A stretch of DNA of 64,000 bases from Mixta intestinalis (lineage in GTDB: Bacteria; Pseudomonadota; Gammaproteobacteria; Enterobacterales; Enterobacteriaceae): assembly GCF_009914055.1 (NCBI RefSeq), contig NZ_CP028271.1, positions 1,178,001 through 1,242,000 of the forward strand, read 5' to 3'. The number at the start of each line of letters is the position of its first letter. Within the stretch, counting starts at the first letter, position 1. Positions 43,484-51,643 of this stretch are shown one piece after another. The notes under the pieces are model-generated. The model did not search any database. It had not been told where the DNA came from and saw only the letters and a list, made by a program, of their open reading frames with translations. Position numbers and translations under genes: made by a program.

Positions 43484-44923
43484 ATGAATTTTAACAATAC
43501 CTGGCATGATGAATTAGGCGGATTCTATACCGCGTTGAATCCTACACCACTCAAAAATGCACGCCTGCTCTATCATAACGCGGCGCTGGCTGGCGAGCTG
43601 GGGCTGGATGAAAGCTGGTTTACGCCGGAAAAATCCGCCGTCTGGTGCGGTGAAACCCTGTTGCCAGGTATGGCGCCGCTGGCGCAGGTTTACAGCGGAC
43701 ACCAGTTTGGCGTCTGGGCCGGACAGCTGGGCGACGGGCGCGGTATTCTGCTGGGCGAGCAGCAGCTGGCGGATGGGCGTAAGTTTGACTGGCACCTGAA
43801 AGGCGCAGGTTTGACACCGTACTCGCGCATGGGCGACGGACGCGCGGTGTTGCGTTCTACCATTCGTGAATTCCTCGCTTCTGAAGCGATCTTTCATCTG
43901 GGTATCCCCGGCAGTCGTGCCTTAACCATTGTCACCAGCGATGAACCGGTTTACCGCGAGACAAAGGAACGAGGCGCAATGCTGCTACGCGTGGCGGAAA
44001 GCCATGCCCGTTTTGGCCACTTCGAGCACTTCTTCTATCAGGGGCAGACGCAAAAAGTGCGGCAGCTGGCGGATTACCTTATTCGTCATCACTGGCCCAT
44101 GCTGGAGCAGGAGAGCGATCGCTATCTGCTGTGGTTCAGCGACGTGGTGGCGCGCACCGCACGGCTTATCGCCGCCTGGCAAAGCGTCGGTTTTGCACAC
44201 GGCGTGATGAATACCGATAATATGTCGGTGCTGGGACTGACGCTTGATTACGGGCCCTACGGTTTTCTGGACGACTATCAGCCGGGCTATATCTGTAACC
44301 ACTCTGATTACCAGGGGCGCTACGCTTTTGATAATCAGCCGATGATTGGCCTGTGGAACCTTAACCGGCTGGCACACGCTTTATCCGATCTGCTAAGTGC
44401 CGATCGGTTACGCCAGGCGCTCAGCGGCTATGAGCCAGCGCTGATGGCTGCCTGGGGCGAAAACATGCGGGCCAAACTGGGCTTGCTGACGCCGCAAAAA
44501 GAGGATAACGATCTGCTGACTGGCCTGCTGGCGTTAATGAGCCGGGAGGGCAGCGATTATACCCGAACGTTCCGTATGCTCAGTGAAGTACAGCAGCGGG
44601 AGAGCCGCTCGCCATTGCGTGATGAATTTATCGATCGCGCTGCCTTTGACGAGTGGTATCAGCGTTACCAGCAGCGTTTGTTAAAAGATGAGCGCAGCGA
44701 TGAAGAGCGCCAGCGCCTGATGAAGTCGGTAAATCCGGCGGTGATCCTGCGTAACTATCTGGCGCAGCAGGCGATTGACGGCGCGGAGCAGGGCGATATC
44801 ACCATGCTACAGCATCTGCATCGGGCGCTTAGCGATCCCTTCAGCGATGCGCCTGAATTTGCCGATTTAACGCGACGTCCGCCAGACTGGAGTAAAAAAA
44901 TCGAGGTTAGCTGTTCCAGCTAG
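43484..44923 (+). CDS. selO: Protein AMPylase SelO (YdiU)
   Basis: 479 residues, the E. coli YdiU length. It is a pseudokinase-fold enzyme that transfers AMP from ATP to Ser/Thr/Tyr of proteins. Landmarks: YSGHQFGVWAGQLGDGRG near 70, KGAGLTPYSRMGDGRAVLRS with the nucleotide-site Lys/Arg, HGVMNTDNMSVLG (catalytic-loop Asp/Asn) and YGPYGFLDDY. The C-terminal VSCSS has Cys where eukaryotic SelO carries selenocysteine. GGAGGAAGC precedes the ATG. Confidence 0.95.
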   Translation: MNFNNTWHDELGGFYTALNPTPLKNARLLYHNAALAGELGLDESWFTPEKSAVWCGETLLPGMAPLAQVYSGHQFGVWAGQLGDGRGILLGEQQLADGRKFDWHLKGAGLTPYSRMGDGRAVLRSTIREFLASEAIFHLGIPGSRALTIVTSDEPVYRETKERGAMLLRVAESHARFGHFEHFFYQGQTQKVRQLADYLIRHHWPMLEQESDRYLLWFSDVVARTARLIAAWQSVGFAHGVMNTDNMSVLGLTLDYGPYGFLDDYQPGYICNHSDYQGRYAFDNQPMIGLWNLNRLAHALSDLLSADRLRQALSGYEPALMAAWGENMRAKLGLLTPQKEDNDLLTGLLALMSREGSDYTRTFRMLSEVQQRESRSPLRDEFIDRAAFDEWYQRYQQRLLKDERSDEERQRLMKSVNPAVILRNYLAQQAIDGAEQGDITMLQHLHRALSDPFSDAPEFADLTRRPPDWSKKIEVSCSS

Positions 44924-44938
44924 CCGCCGCCAGCGCAT

Positions 44939-44968
44939 AAAAAAGCCGGTCGGTGACCGGCTTGTTAT
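44939..44968. terminator. Bidirectional terminator between selO and aroH
   Basis: Perfect 9-bp stem AAGCCGGTC/GACCGGCTT (44943-44951 with 44955-44963). Six As on the left give a strong U-tract for the minus-strand aroH transcript; the plus-strand tail (GTTAT) is weaker. Confidence 0.85.
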
Positions 44969-44987
44969 CTGCGGTTAAGGGCGAGCC

Positions 44988-46034
44988 TCAAAAGCGGCTT
45001 GCGACCGCCTCATCCAGCAGCGCCAGCACTGCTTCGCTCTGTTCCCAGCTCAGGCAGGGATCGGTAATCGACTGACCATAGTTCAGCGGCTGACCGCTTA
45101 CTACCGGCTGGTTGCCTTCCTGTAAAAAGCTCTCAATCATCACGCCCGCAATAGCGCGTGAGCCATCACGAATCTGCTGTGCCACTGATTCTGCCACCTC
45201 GCACTGACGACGATGCTGCTTCAGACAGTTGCCGTGGCTGAAATCGATCACCAGCCGCTCAGGCAGATCGAATGCCCGCAGGCTGGCTGCCGCCTGGGCG
45301 ATATCCTGCGGGTGATAGTTGGGCACCTTGCCGCCGCGCATAATAATATGGCCGGAAGGATTGCCGCTGGTCTGATAGATGGTCATCTGCCCATGCTTAT
45401 CGGGCGAAAGAAACATATGGCTGACTCTGGCGGCGCGAATGGCATCAATCGCAATACGCGTATTGCCATCGGTGCCGTTTTTAAAACCGACCGGACAGGA
45501 GAGCGCCGAGGCCATCTCACGATGAATCTGGCTTTCCGTGGTGCGAGCGCCAATGGCTCCCCAGCTGATGAGATCGGCAATAAACTGCCCGATCACCATA
45601 TCCAGAAATTCGGTGGCGGTTGGCAGACCTAAGGCGTTGATATCCAGCAACAGCTTACGCGCGATGCCCAGCCCTTCGTTAACGCGAAACGAGCCGTCGA
45701 GGCAGGGATCGGAAATCAGCCCTTTCCAGCCCACCACGGTGCGCGGTTTTTCAAAATAGGTGCGCATAACGATTTCCAGCCGATCCTGATAGCGGTCGCG
45801 CAGCACCTTAAGCCGTGCGGCGTAATCGAGCGCGGCGCGTGGGTCGTGTAGCGAACAGGGGCCGATAATCACCAGCAGGCGCGCATCGTCGCCGTTGAGA
45901 ATACGCGCGATGCGCTGCCGGGCTGCCGTCACGTTGGCGGCAATACTCTCAGTAATGGGGTACTGTTGGGCCAGCGTAGCGGGCGTCACCAGCGTATCGA
46001 TGCGCGCGGTACGCAGTTCATCCGTTTTGTTCAT
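44988..46034 (-). CDS. aroH: DAHP synthase, Trp-sensitive type
   Basis: 348 residues, the E. coli AroH length. Class I DAHP synthase condensing PEP and erythrose-4-P, the entry step to aromatic amino acids. Motifs: GPCSLHD, MRTYFEKPRTVVGWKGLI, GARTTESQIHR, GFKNGTDGN and IDFSHGNC (metal/PEP binding). Assigned to the Trp-inhibited isozyme from its locus (between selO and ppsR) and its N-terminus. The start at 46034 follows a modest CGAG site; a longer frame to 46103 is not conserved. I find no TrpR-like operator, but a CRP-like palindrome lies upstream. Confidence 0.93.
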   Translation of the reverse strand: MNKTDELRTARIDTLVTPATLAQQYPITESIAANVTAARQRIARILNGDDARLLVIIGPCSLHDPRAALDYAARLKVLRDRYQDRLEIVMRTYFEKPRTVVGWKGLISDPCLDGSFRVNEGLGIARKLLLDINALGLPTATEFLDMVIGQFIADLISWGAIGARTTESQIHREMASALSCPVGFKNGTDGNTRIAIDAIRAARVSHMFLSPDKHGQMTIYQTSGNPSGHIIMRGGKVPNYHPQDIAQAAASLRAFDLPERLVIDFSHGNCLKQHRRQCEVAESVAQQIRDGSRAIAGVMIESFLQEGNQPVVSGQPLNYGQSITDPCLSWEQSEAVLALLDEAVASRF

Positions 46035-46078
46035 TGAAATCTCGAAATGGTGTCTTCGCAGCGGCTGAAGTGCCGGGA

Positions 46079-46094
46079 AGTGATGGGGATCACA
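46079..46094 (-). promoter_or_regulatory. CRP-like palindrome upstream of aroH
   Basis: Plus strand AGTGATGGGGATCACA: AGTGA-N6-TCACA, 9 of 10 half-site bases of TGTGA-N6-TCACA. It lies 45-60 nt before the aroH ATG and past the end of ppsR. Confidence 0.45.
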
Positions 46095-46182
46095 ATAAAC
46101 CAATCAGACATAAATTCAACCGTCTGTAAGAGGTAGAACGGTTGCGCCGCATCAACCGGCGGTAGATTTGCGGCGCTAAGGC

Positions 46183-47010
46183 TTAATACATTCGGCGTGT
46201 CAGCCCCATAATATCGAGTATTTTGGTGGCGATCTCTTCGACTGAATAATTGGTACTGTTGAGGTAACGGATCTGGTGGGAGCGAAACAGCGCTTCGACT
46301 TCGCCCACTTCAAGGCGGCACTGTCGCATCGATGCGTAGCGGGTATTCTCCGCACGTTCCTGACGGATAGCCACCAGTCGTTCAGGATCGATAGTCAGAC
46401 CGAACAGCTTATGCTGATGGGGTTTCAGTGCCGGAGGCAGCTTCAGGTTATCCATATCATCAGCGATAAATGGATAGTTGGCGGCGCGTACGCCAAACTG
46501 CATCGCCAGATAGAGGCTGGTCGGCGTTTTACCGCAGCGCGAGACGCCGAGTAAAATTACCTGCGCCTCATCCAGTCCACGCAGTGAGATGCCGTCATCA
46601 TGCGCCAGGGTGTAATCAATCGCTGCGATACGTGCATCATATTTACCGAGGTTGCTGGCGGTCAGGCCGTGGGTCCGGTGAACGACCGGAGCAGGCGGGA
46701 TCCCCAGCTCCTGCTGCAACGGCGCAACCAGTGCCTGAACGATATCCTGGCAAAACCCCTCGCTTTGCAGGATGACTTCGCGCACTTCCGGCTGCACGAT
46801 AGAAAAAAAGACCAACGGACGCAGTCCGCTTTGTTGAAAGATGGCGTTGATCTGCGCCTTTACCGCCTGCGCGCGCTGGACGTTTTCCACAAAAGGCAGG
46901 GTAAAGCTGCTGGCGGTAACCGGAAACTGAGACATCACCGCATGACCCAGCACCTCAGCGGTGATGGCGGTCCCGTCGGAGATATAAAAAACGCTGCGTT
47001 CTGCTGTCAT
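46183..47010 (-). CDS. ppsR: PEP synthase regulatory kinase/pyrophosphorylase PpsR
   Basis: 275 residues (277 if started at the ATG two codons upstream). DUF299 protein with P-loop GVSRCGKTPTS (about 150-160), opening VFYISDGTAITAEVLGHAVMSQFP. It inactivates PpsA by ADP-dependent phosphorylation of a Thr and reverses this by Pi-dependent pyrophosphorolysis. The start at 47010 gives GAGG-8-ATG spacing; 47016 has only a 2-nt spacing but matches the E. coli length, so either is possible. Divergent from ppsA. Confidence 0.94.
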   Translation of the reverse strand: MTAERSVFYISDGTAITAEVLGHAVMSQFPVTASSFTLPFVENVQRAQAVKAQINAIFQQSGLRPLVFFSIVQPEVREVILQSEGFCQDIVQALVAPLQQELGIPPAPVVHRTHGLTASNLGKYDARIAAIDYTLAHDDGISLRGLDEAQVILLGVSRCGKTPTSLYLAMQFGVRAANYPFIADDMDNLKLPPALKPHQHKLFGLTIDPERLVAIRQERAENTRYASMRQCRLEVGEVEALFRSHQIRYLNSTNYSVEEIATKILDIMGLTRRMY

Positions 47011-47382
47011 TATCATTCCCTCTTAGGCAGGATGCGTTGAGCCTGGCGGATAATTTGCCGGAAGGCAATCAGCAATTTCTCTCTTCCGGTAAAATAAAAA
47101 TTCCATTATATTTTAATATGATTATTTTGTTTTAATTTATTCAACTTCGGGCGGGATTTTATAAATAAATGAAATAGCGTTCCCAATAATTTAAATTTTT
47201 TACTGCTCAACGCCACAGGGAGAAGTAAAAAACGGCCCTGGCTGTTTGCGCAACGCAATAAACCAGGTAAAACGCTTACATTTATTTATATGTTTGATTT
47301 TTAAGTTTTTATTGAAATAAAATTCCGTTGCGCAAACGAATTTAATTAGACGGAGTTTTCTTAAAATATCTTTTTTTTCCAG

Positions 47383-47396
47383 CTTGAACGATTCAA
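47383..47396 (+). promoter_or_regulatory. Cra (FruR)-like operator upstream of ppsA
   Basis: CTTGAACGATTCAA, whose complement TTGAATCGTTCAAG fits the Cra core TGAATCG. It lies about 102 nt before ppsA, which Cra activates in E. coli. The rest of the 487-bp ppsR-ppsA gap is very A+T-rich with no gene. Confidence 0.6.
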
Positions 47397-47497
47397 CAAT
47401 TTCGCTTTTGCAATGCGCTGTGCCAGGCTAAATAAGCGCAAAAAAACCATTTTTTGTCCTTATGCCCCCCTTAAATGATCATAAAAGGATTGTCTCA

Positions 47498-49873
47498 ATG
47501 TCCAATACAGGCGAAATGCCGCTAGTGCTCTGGTATAGCCAGTTAGGCATGCATGATGTCGATCGCGTGGGAGGCAAAAATGCCTCTCTCGGTGAAATGA
47601 TTACTAATCTGTCGTCGCTCGGAGTATCCGTCCCGGACGGTTTTGCGACCACCGCTGAAGCATTTAATCTATTTCTCGATCAGAGCGGCGTTAACCAGCG
47701 TATTTATACGCTGCTGGACCAAACCGATATTGATGATGTCGACGAGCTGGCGAAAGCGGGCAAGCAGATCCGTCAGTGGATCGTGGAAACGCCTTTTCAG
47801 CCGGAGCTGGAAGAGGCGATTCGTGAAGCCTATGAGCAGCTGTCGGCGGATGATGCCGATGCCTCATTTGCCGTGCGATCGTCGGCTACCGCAGAAGATA
47901 TGCCTGACGCCTCCTTTGCCGGGCAGCAGGAAACTTTCCTTAACGTGCAGGGCATTGATGCGGTAATGGTGGCGGTGAAGCACGTTTACGCCTCGCTGTT
48001 TAACGATCGCGCTATCTCTTACCGCGTGCATCAGGGCTACGATCACCGTGGCGTGGCACTTTCCGCAGGCGTACAGCGCATGGTGCGCTCCGATCGCGCC
48101 TCTTCCGGCGTTATGTTTACCATCGATACCGAATCGGGCTTCGACCAGGTAGTATTTATCACCGCGGCCTGGGGGCTGGGTGAAATGGTGGTGCAGGGCG
48201 CGGTAAACCCCGATGAGTTCTATGTGCATAAACCGACGCTACAGGCTAATCGTCCGTCCATTGTGCGTCGCAATATGGGCTCGAAAAAAATTCGTATGGT
48301 ATATGCCGATTCGCAGGCGCACGGTGAGCAGGTAAAAATCGAAGATGTGCCGGAAGCGGATCGCGATCGCTTCTGCCTCAGCGATGATGAGGTGCAGGCG
48401 CTGGCGCGTCAGGCGATACAAATTGAACAGCACTACAAGCGCCCGATGGATATCGAATGGGCCAAAGATGGGCATACCGGTAAGCTTTACATCGTACAGG
48501 CGCGTCCTGAAACCGTTCGTTCTAACGGTCAGGTGATGGAGCGCTATACGCTGCACGGTAAAGGCAAAATCGTTACCGAAGGTCGGGCAATCGGCCACCG
48601 TATCGGTGCCGGGGAAGTGAAGGTCATTCATGATATCAGTGAGATGAACCGTATCCAGAAAGGAGACGTGCTGGTTACCGATATGACCGATCCTGACTGG
48701 GAACCGATTATGAAAAAGGCGGCGGCCATTGTTACTAACCGTGGTGGGCGTACCTGTCACGCGGCGATTATCGCCCGTGAGCTGGGTATTCCGGCGGTAG
48801 TGGGCTGCGGCGACGCCACCGAGCGTTTAAAGGATGGACATAAGGTTACGGTGTCCTGTGCCGAAGGGGATACCGGCTACGTTTATGACGATCTGCTCGA
48901 TTTTGAAGTGAAGAGTTCGCAGGTGGATGAAATGCCTGTGTTGCCGTTGAAGATTATGATGAACGTCGGTAACCCCGATCGCGCTTTTGATTTCGCTTGC
49001 CTACCCAACGAGGGCGTAGGTCTGGCGCGCCTTGAGTTCATTATTAACCGCATGATCGGCGTGCATCCTAAAGCATTGCTGGAATTCGACCAGCAGACGC
49101 CAGAGCTGCAACAGCAGATTCGTGAGCTGATGAAGGGCTTTGACGATCCGGTGGAGTTCTATGTAGCGCGTTTGACGGAAGGTATCGCCACGCTGGGCGC
49201 AGCATTTGCGCCGAAGCGCGTTATCGTGCGGCTTTCTGACTTTAAATCCAACGAGTATGCCAACCTGGTCGGCGGTGAACGCTACGAGCCGGAAGAAGAG
49301 AACCCGATGCTGGGCTTCCGCGGTGCCGGACGCTACGTGGCGGATCGTTTCCGCGACTGTTTTGCTCTGGAATGCGAGGCGGTGAAGCGCGTGCGTAATG
49401 AGATGGGCCTGACCAATGTTGAGATCATGATTCCCTTTGTGCGTACCGTAGCGCAGGCGGAAGCAGTGATTGACGAGCTGGCGCGCCAGGGGCTGAAGCG
49501 CGGCGAGAATGGCCTGAAAGTGATTATGATGTGCGAAATCCCTTCCAACGCGCTGCTGGCGGAGCAGTTTCTGCAACACTTTGACGGCTTCTCGATCGGC
49601 TCTAACGATATGACGCAGCTGACGCTGGGGCTGGATCGTGACTCCGGCGTGGTATCCGAGCTGTTTGACGAACGTAATGAGGCGGTTAAAGCGCTGCTCT
49701 CAATGGCGATTCGCGCGGCGAAGCAGCAGGGCAAATATGTCGGTATCTGCGGGCAGGGGCCATCCGATCATCAGGATTTTGCCGCCTGGTTAATGGAGGA
49801 AGGCATTGACAGCCTGTCGCTGAATCCCGACACCGTCGTTCAGACCTGGTTAAGCCTCGCCGAAATAAAGTAA
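47498..49873 (+). CDS. ppsA: Phosphoenolpyruvate synthase
   Basis: 791 residues (E. coli 792). N-terminal ATP-grasp-like nucleotide domain (about 20-360), swivelling phosphohistidine domain with GGRTCHAAIIARELGIPAVV (catalytic His, and the Thr regulated by PpsR just before it), and a C-terminal PEP/pyruvate barrel with LGFRGAGRY, MIPFVRT, GLKVIMMCEIPSN, FSIGSNDMTQL and GICGQGPS (catalytic Cys). It converts pyruvate + ATP to PEP + AMP + Pi for gluconeogenesis. AAGGA precedes the ATG; a longer frame from 47462 lacks support. Confidence 0.97.
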   Translation: MSNTGEMPLVLWYSQLGMHDVDRVGGKNASLGEMITNLSSLGVSVPDGFATTAEAFNLFLDQSGVNQRIYTLLDQTDIDDVDELAKAGKQIRQWIVETPFQPELEEAIREAYEQLSADDADASFAVRSSATAEDMPDASFAGQQETFLNVQGIDAVMVAVKHVYASLFNDRAISYRVHQGYDHRGVALSAGVQRMVRSDRASSGVMFTIDTESGFDQVVFITAAWGLGEMVVQGAVNPDEFYVHKPTLQANRPSIVRRNMGSKKIRMVYADSQAHGEQVKIEDVPEADRDRFCLSDDEVQALARQAIQIEQHYKRPMDIEWAKDGHTGKLYIVQARPETVRSNGQVMERYTLHGKGKIVTEGRAIGHRIGAGEVKVIHDISEMNRIQKGDVLVTDMTDPDWEPIMKKAAAIVTNRGGRTCHAAIIARELGIPAVVGCGDATERLKDGHKVTVSCAEGDTGYVYDDLLDFEVKSSQVDEMPVLPLKIMMNVGNPDRAFDFACLPNEGVGLARLEFIINRMIGVHPKALLEFDQQTPELQQQIRELMKGFDDPVEFYVARLTEGIATLGAAFAPKRVIVRLSDFKSNEYANLVGGERYEPEEENPMLGFRGAGRYVADRFRDCFALECEAVKRVRNEMGLTNVEIMIPFVRTVAQAEAVIDELARQGLKRGENGLKVIMMCEIPSNALLAEQFLQHFDGFSIGSNDMTQLTLGLDRDSGVVSELFDERNEAVKALLSMAIRAAKQQGKYVGICGQGPSDHQDFAAWLMEEGIDSLSLNPDTVVQTWLSLAEIK

Positions 49874-49902
49874 AACACTCCTTAAGAATGCAACTTATGT
49901 TT

Positions 49903-49928
49903 AAAGGCCGGAATCTCCGGCCTTTTTT
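49903..49928 (+). terminator. Terminator of ppsA
   Basis: Stem AAAGGCCGG/CCGGCCTTT (49903-49911 with 49917-49925) running into a T-tract. Confidence 0.9.
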
Positions 49929-49943
49929 ACAGGCAAAAAAGCA

Positions 49944-50049
49944 AAAAAAAAGCCCATCACATGGGATGGGCAAAGACTACACACAGCAATTCTTCACTTT
50001 ACTCAGGGGAAAAAGGTTGTTTAAAAATCAGGGGTTTGATCCTAAACAT
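49944..50049 (-). ncRNA. rprA: Small regulatory RNA RprA
   Basis: On the minus strand the stretch CCCCTGAGT... then GAATTGCTGTGTGTAGTC and TTTGCCCATC matches E. coli RprA closely. It ends in a terminator stem GCCCATC/GATGGGC and nine Ts (49943-49951). A -10-like TACTAT places the start near 50049, giving about 106 nt, the E. coli size. RprA lies between ydiK and ppsA in E. coli too. It is an Hfq-dependent RNA that opens the rpoS leader and represses others. The 5' part, including the rpoS-pairing segment, is diverged and was judged by eye. Confidence 0.88.
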
Positions 50050-50056
50050 GGCTCTC

Positions 50057-50099
50057 ATAGTATTCAGCAACGCGTGTGCCGTCTCTAAGAATCCTCTTA
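50057..50099 (-). promoter_or_regulatory. rprA promoter with RcsB-type box
   Basis: TAAGAATCCTCTTA (50086-50099) matches 11 of 14 bases of the RcsAB consensus TAAGAATATTCCTA. It is centred about 43 nt before the predicted rprA start, with -10 TACTAT at 50062-50057 and no good -35, as expected for an RcsB-activated promoter. The remaining gap to ydiK (50100-50256) shows nothing else. Confidence 0.75.
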
Positions 50100-50259
50100 T
50101 TAGTTAACGATTCATAATATTTAGTGAGACGTAAACTGTTAATCAGGGGACAAAACTGTGGTGGTGGTAATCAGTTTCGGCGTGGTACTACCTCGAAAGA
50201 TGTAAAAAATAGGTTATGGCTAAATTTCTCTAATGGAAATGAAAGGCTGCGATAGTGTG

Positions 50260-50290
50260 GAACAGAGCCGGGCAGCAGGCGCCGCCCGGC
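50260..50290 (-). terminator. Possible terminator of ydiK
   Basis: Stem GCCGGGC/GCCCGGC (50267-50273 with 50284-50290) just after the ydiK stop; the tail on the minus strand (TCTGTTCC) is only partly T-rich. Confidence 0.45.
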
Positions 50291-50297
50291 GGCAGGA

Positions 50298-51428
50298 TTA
50301 TTGCGCGTGGTTTGACTGCTTCACTTCTTCTTCATGTTCGGCCAGTTCCTCCACCACTTCTTGAGGATCTTCATCCGGCATCGGTGCCTCATGCATCCAT
50401 ACTGAGACCAGTCGATAAGAGACTGCCAGCACGACCGGGCCGATAAACAGGCCAATCATACCGAAAGCGACCAGCCCGCCGATAACGCCGGACAGAATCA
50501 GGATCATCGGCAAATCGGCACCCATACGAATCAACACCGGACGCAGTACGTTATCCAGCGTACCTACCACGCAGCTCCAGACCAGCAGTACGGTTCCCCA
50601 GGTGGTATCGCCGCTCCAGTAGAGCCAGATCACCGCCGGAACCAGCACCGGCAGCGGCCCCGCCTGCACCAGGCAGAACAGAATCATCAGCACCGTCAGC
50701 AGCGTGGCGTAGGGAATGCCGGAGAGCGCCAGCCCGATACCGCCCAGTACGCCCTGTACCAGCGCGGTCACCACCACGCCCAGCGCTACCGCACGGATCG
50801 CCTGGCCCGCCAGCAGCACCGCCGCATCGCCACGCCGCGCCGCAAGGCGAAACGCAAAATGGCGAATGCCGTTGCCTACCTGCTCGCCGCGCCAGTAGAG
50901 CAGCGCGCTGAACAGCAGCATCAGGCCGAGGTGCAGCAGGAAGCGCCCAAAGTGCCCGGCCTGGGAAACGAAAAAGCCGGTGGTGCGCCCCACGTAGGGC
51001 TGGACTTTGGCAATCAGCGCGCTGCCGCCGCCGTTCAGCAGCATATGGTAGCTGGAGTAGAGCTTATCGCCGATCAGTGGAACATCAGTCAGCCAGCGCA
51101 GCTGCGGCAGATGCACGTCGCCCGAAGTCGCCCAGGCGACCACCGGCCCGATGTTATCAATTAAGCTATTAACCAGCAGCGCAACCGGAATGATAAACAG
51201 CAGCAGCAGAATCAGCGTCATGGCGATAATCGCCAGCGTTCGCCGTCCCCAGAGCAGCGCCTGTAATTTGATCATCAGCGGCCAGGTGGCGATAACCACC
51301 ATCGAAGCCCATGCAAACCCCAGGATAAAGGGTTGCACCACCCAAAAGCAGGCGACGATCATCAGCAGGATAAACATCAGCGAGAAAAGGATCTGAGTTA
51401 AATCCATATCCTGTTGCAATTTTCTCAT
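50298..51428 (-). CDS. ydiK: AI-2E family transporter YdiK
   Basis: 376 residues, about eight membrane segments. AI-2E/UPF0118 family. Aligns with E. coli YdiK: VACFWVVQPFILGFAWASMV, LLVNSLIDNIGPV, AIRAVALGVVVTALVQGVLGG and GALDN-like VVGTLDNVLRP. Substrate unknown. An acidic tail (PDEDPQEVVEELAEHEEE) ends the protein. The start at 51428 fits the E. coli N-terminus; AAGGA is 11 nt away, so the site is not ideal. Confidence 0.88.
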   Translation of the reverse strand: MRKLQQDMDLTQILFSLMFILLMIVACFWVVQPFILGFAWASMVVIATWPLMIKLQALLWGRRTLAIIAMTLILLLLFIIPVALLVNSLIDNIGPVVAWATSGDVHLPQLRWLTDVPLIGDKLYSSYHMLLNGGGSALIAKVQPYVGRTTGFFVSQAGHFGRFLLHLGLMLLFSALLYWRGEQVGNGIRHFAFRLAARRGDAAVLLAGQAIRAVALGVVVTALVQGVLGGIGLALSGIPYATLLTVLMILFCLVQAGPLPVLVPAVIWLYWSGDTTWGTVLLVWSCVVGTLDNVLRPVLIRMGADLPMILILSGVIGGLVAFGMIGLFIGPVVLAVSYRLVSVWMHEAPMPDEDPQEVVEELAEHEEEVKQSNHAQ

Positions 51429-51643
51429 ACAAAAAAAGATCCTTAATTTTTGCCTTACGGACATCAACGGCCCATTGCCGCTATCGTCTAATAATGCGGT
51501 ATTTCTTCACGTTGCGACAGTGTTACGCAAGCTAAGTTTTTATGCGTCCTGAAAAAACAGCAGCTCATAAAAAAATGTGATACAACGAGAATCACGCAAT
51601 AAAACAGCAAGCGCAAACGATACACAACATTGGTCACCCGATA

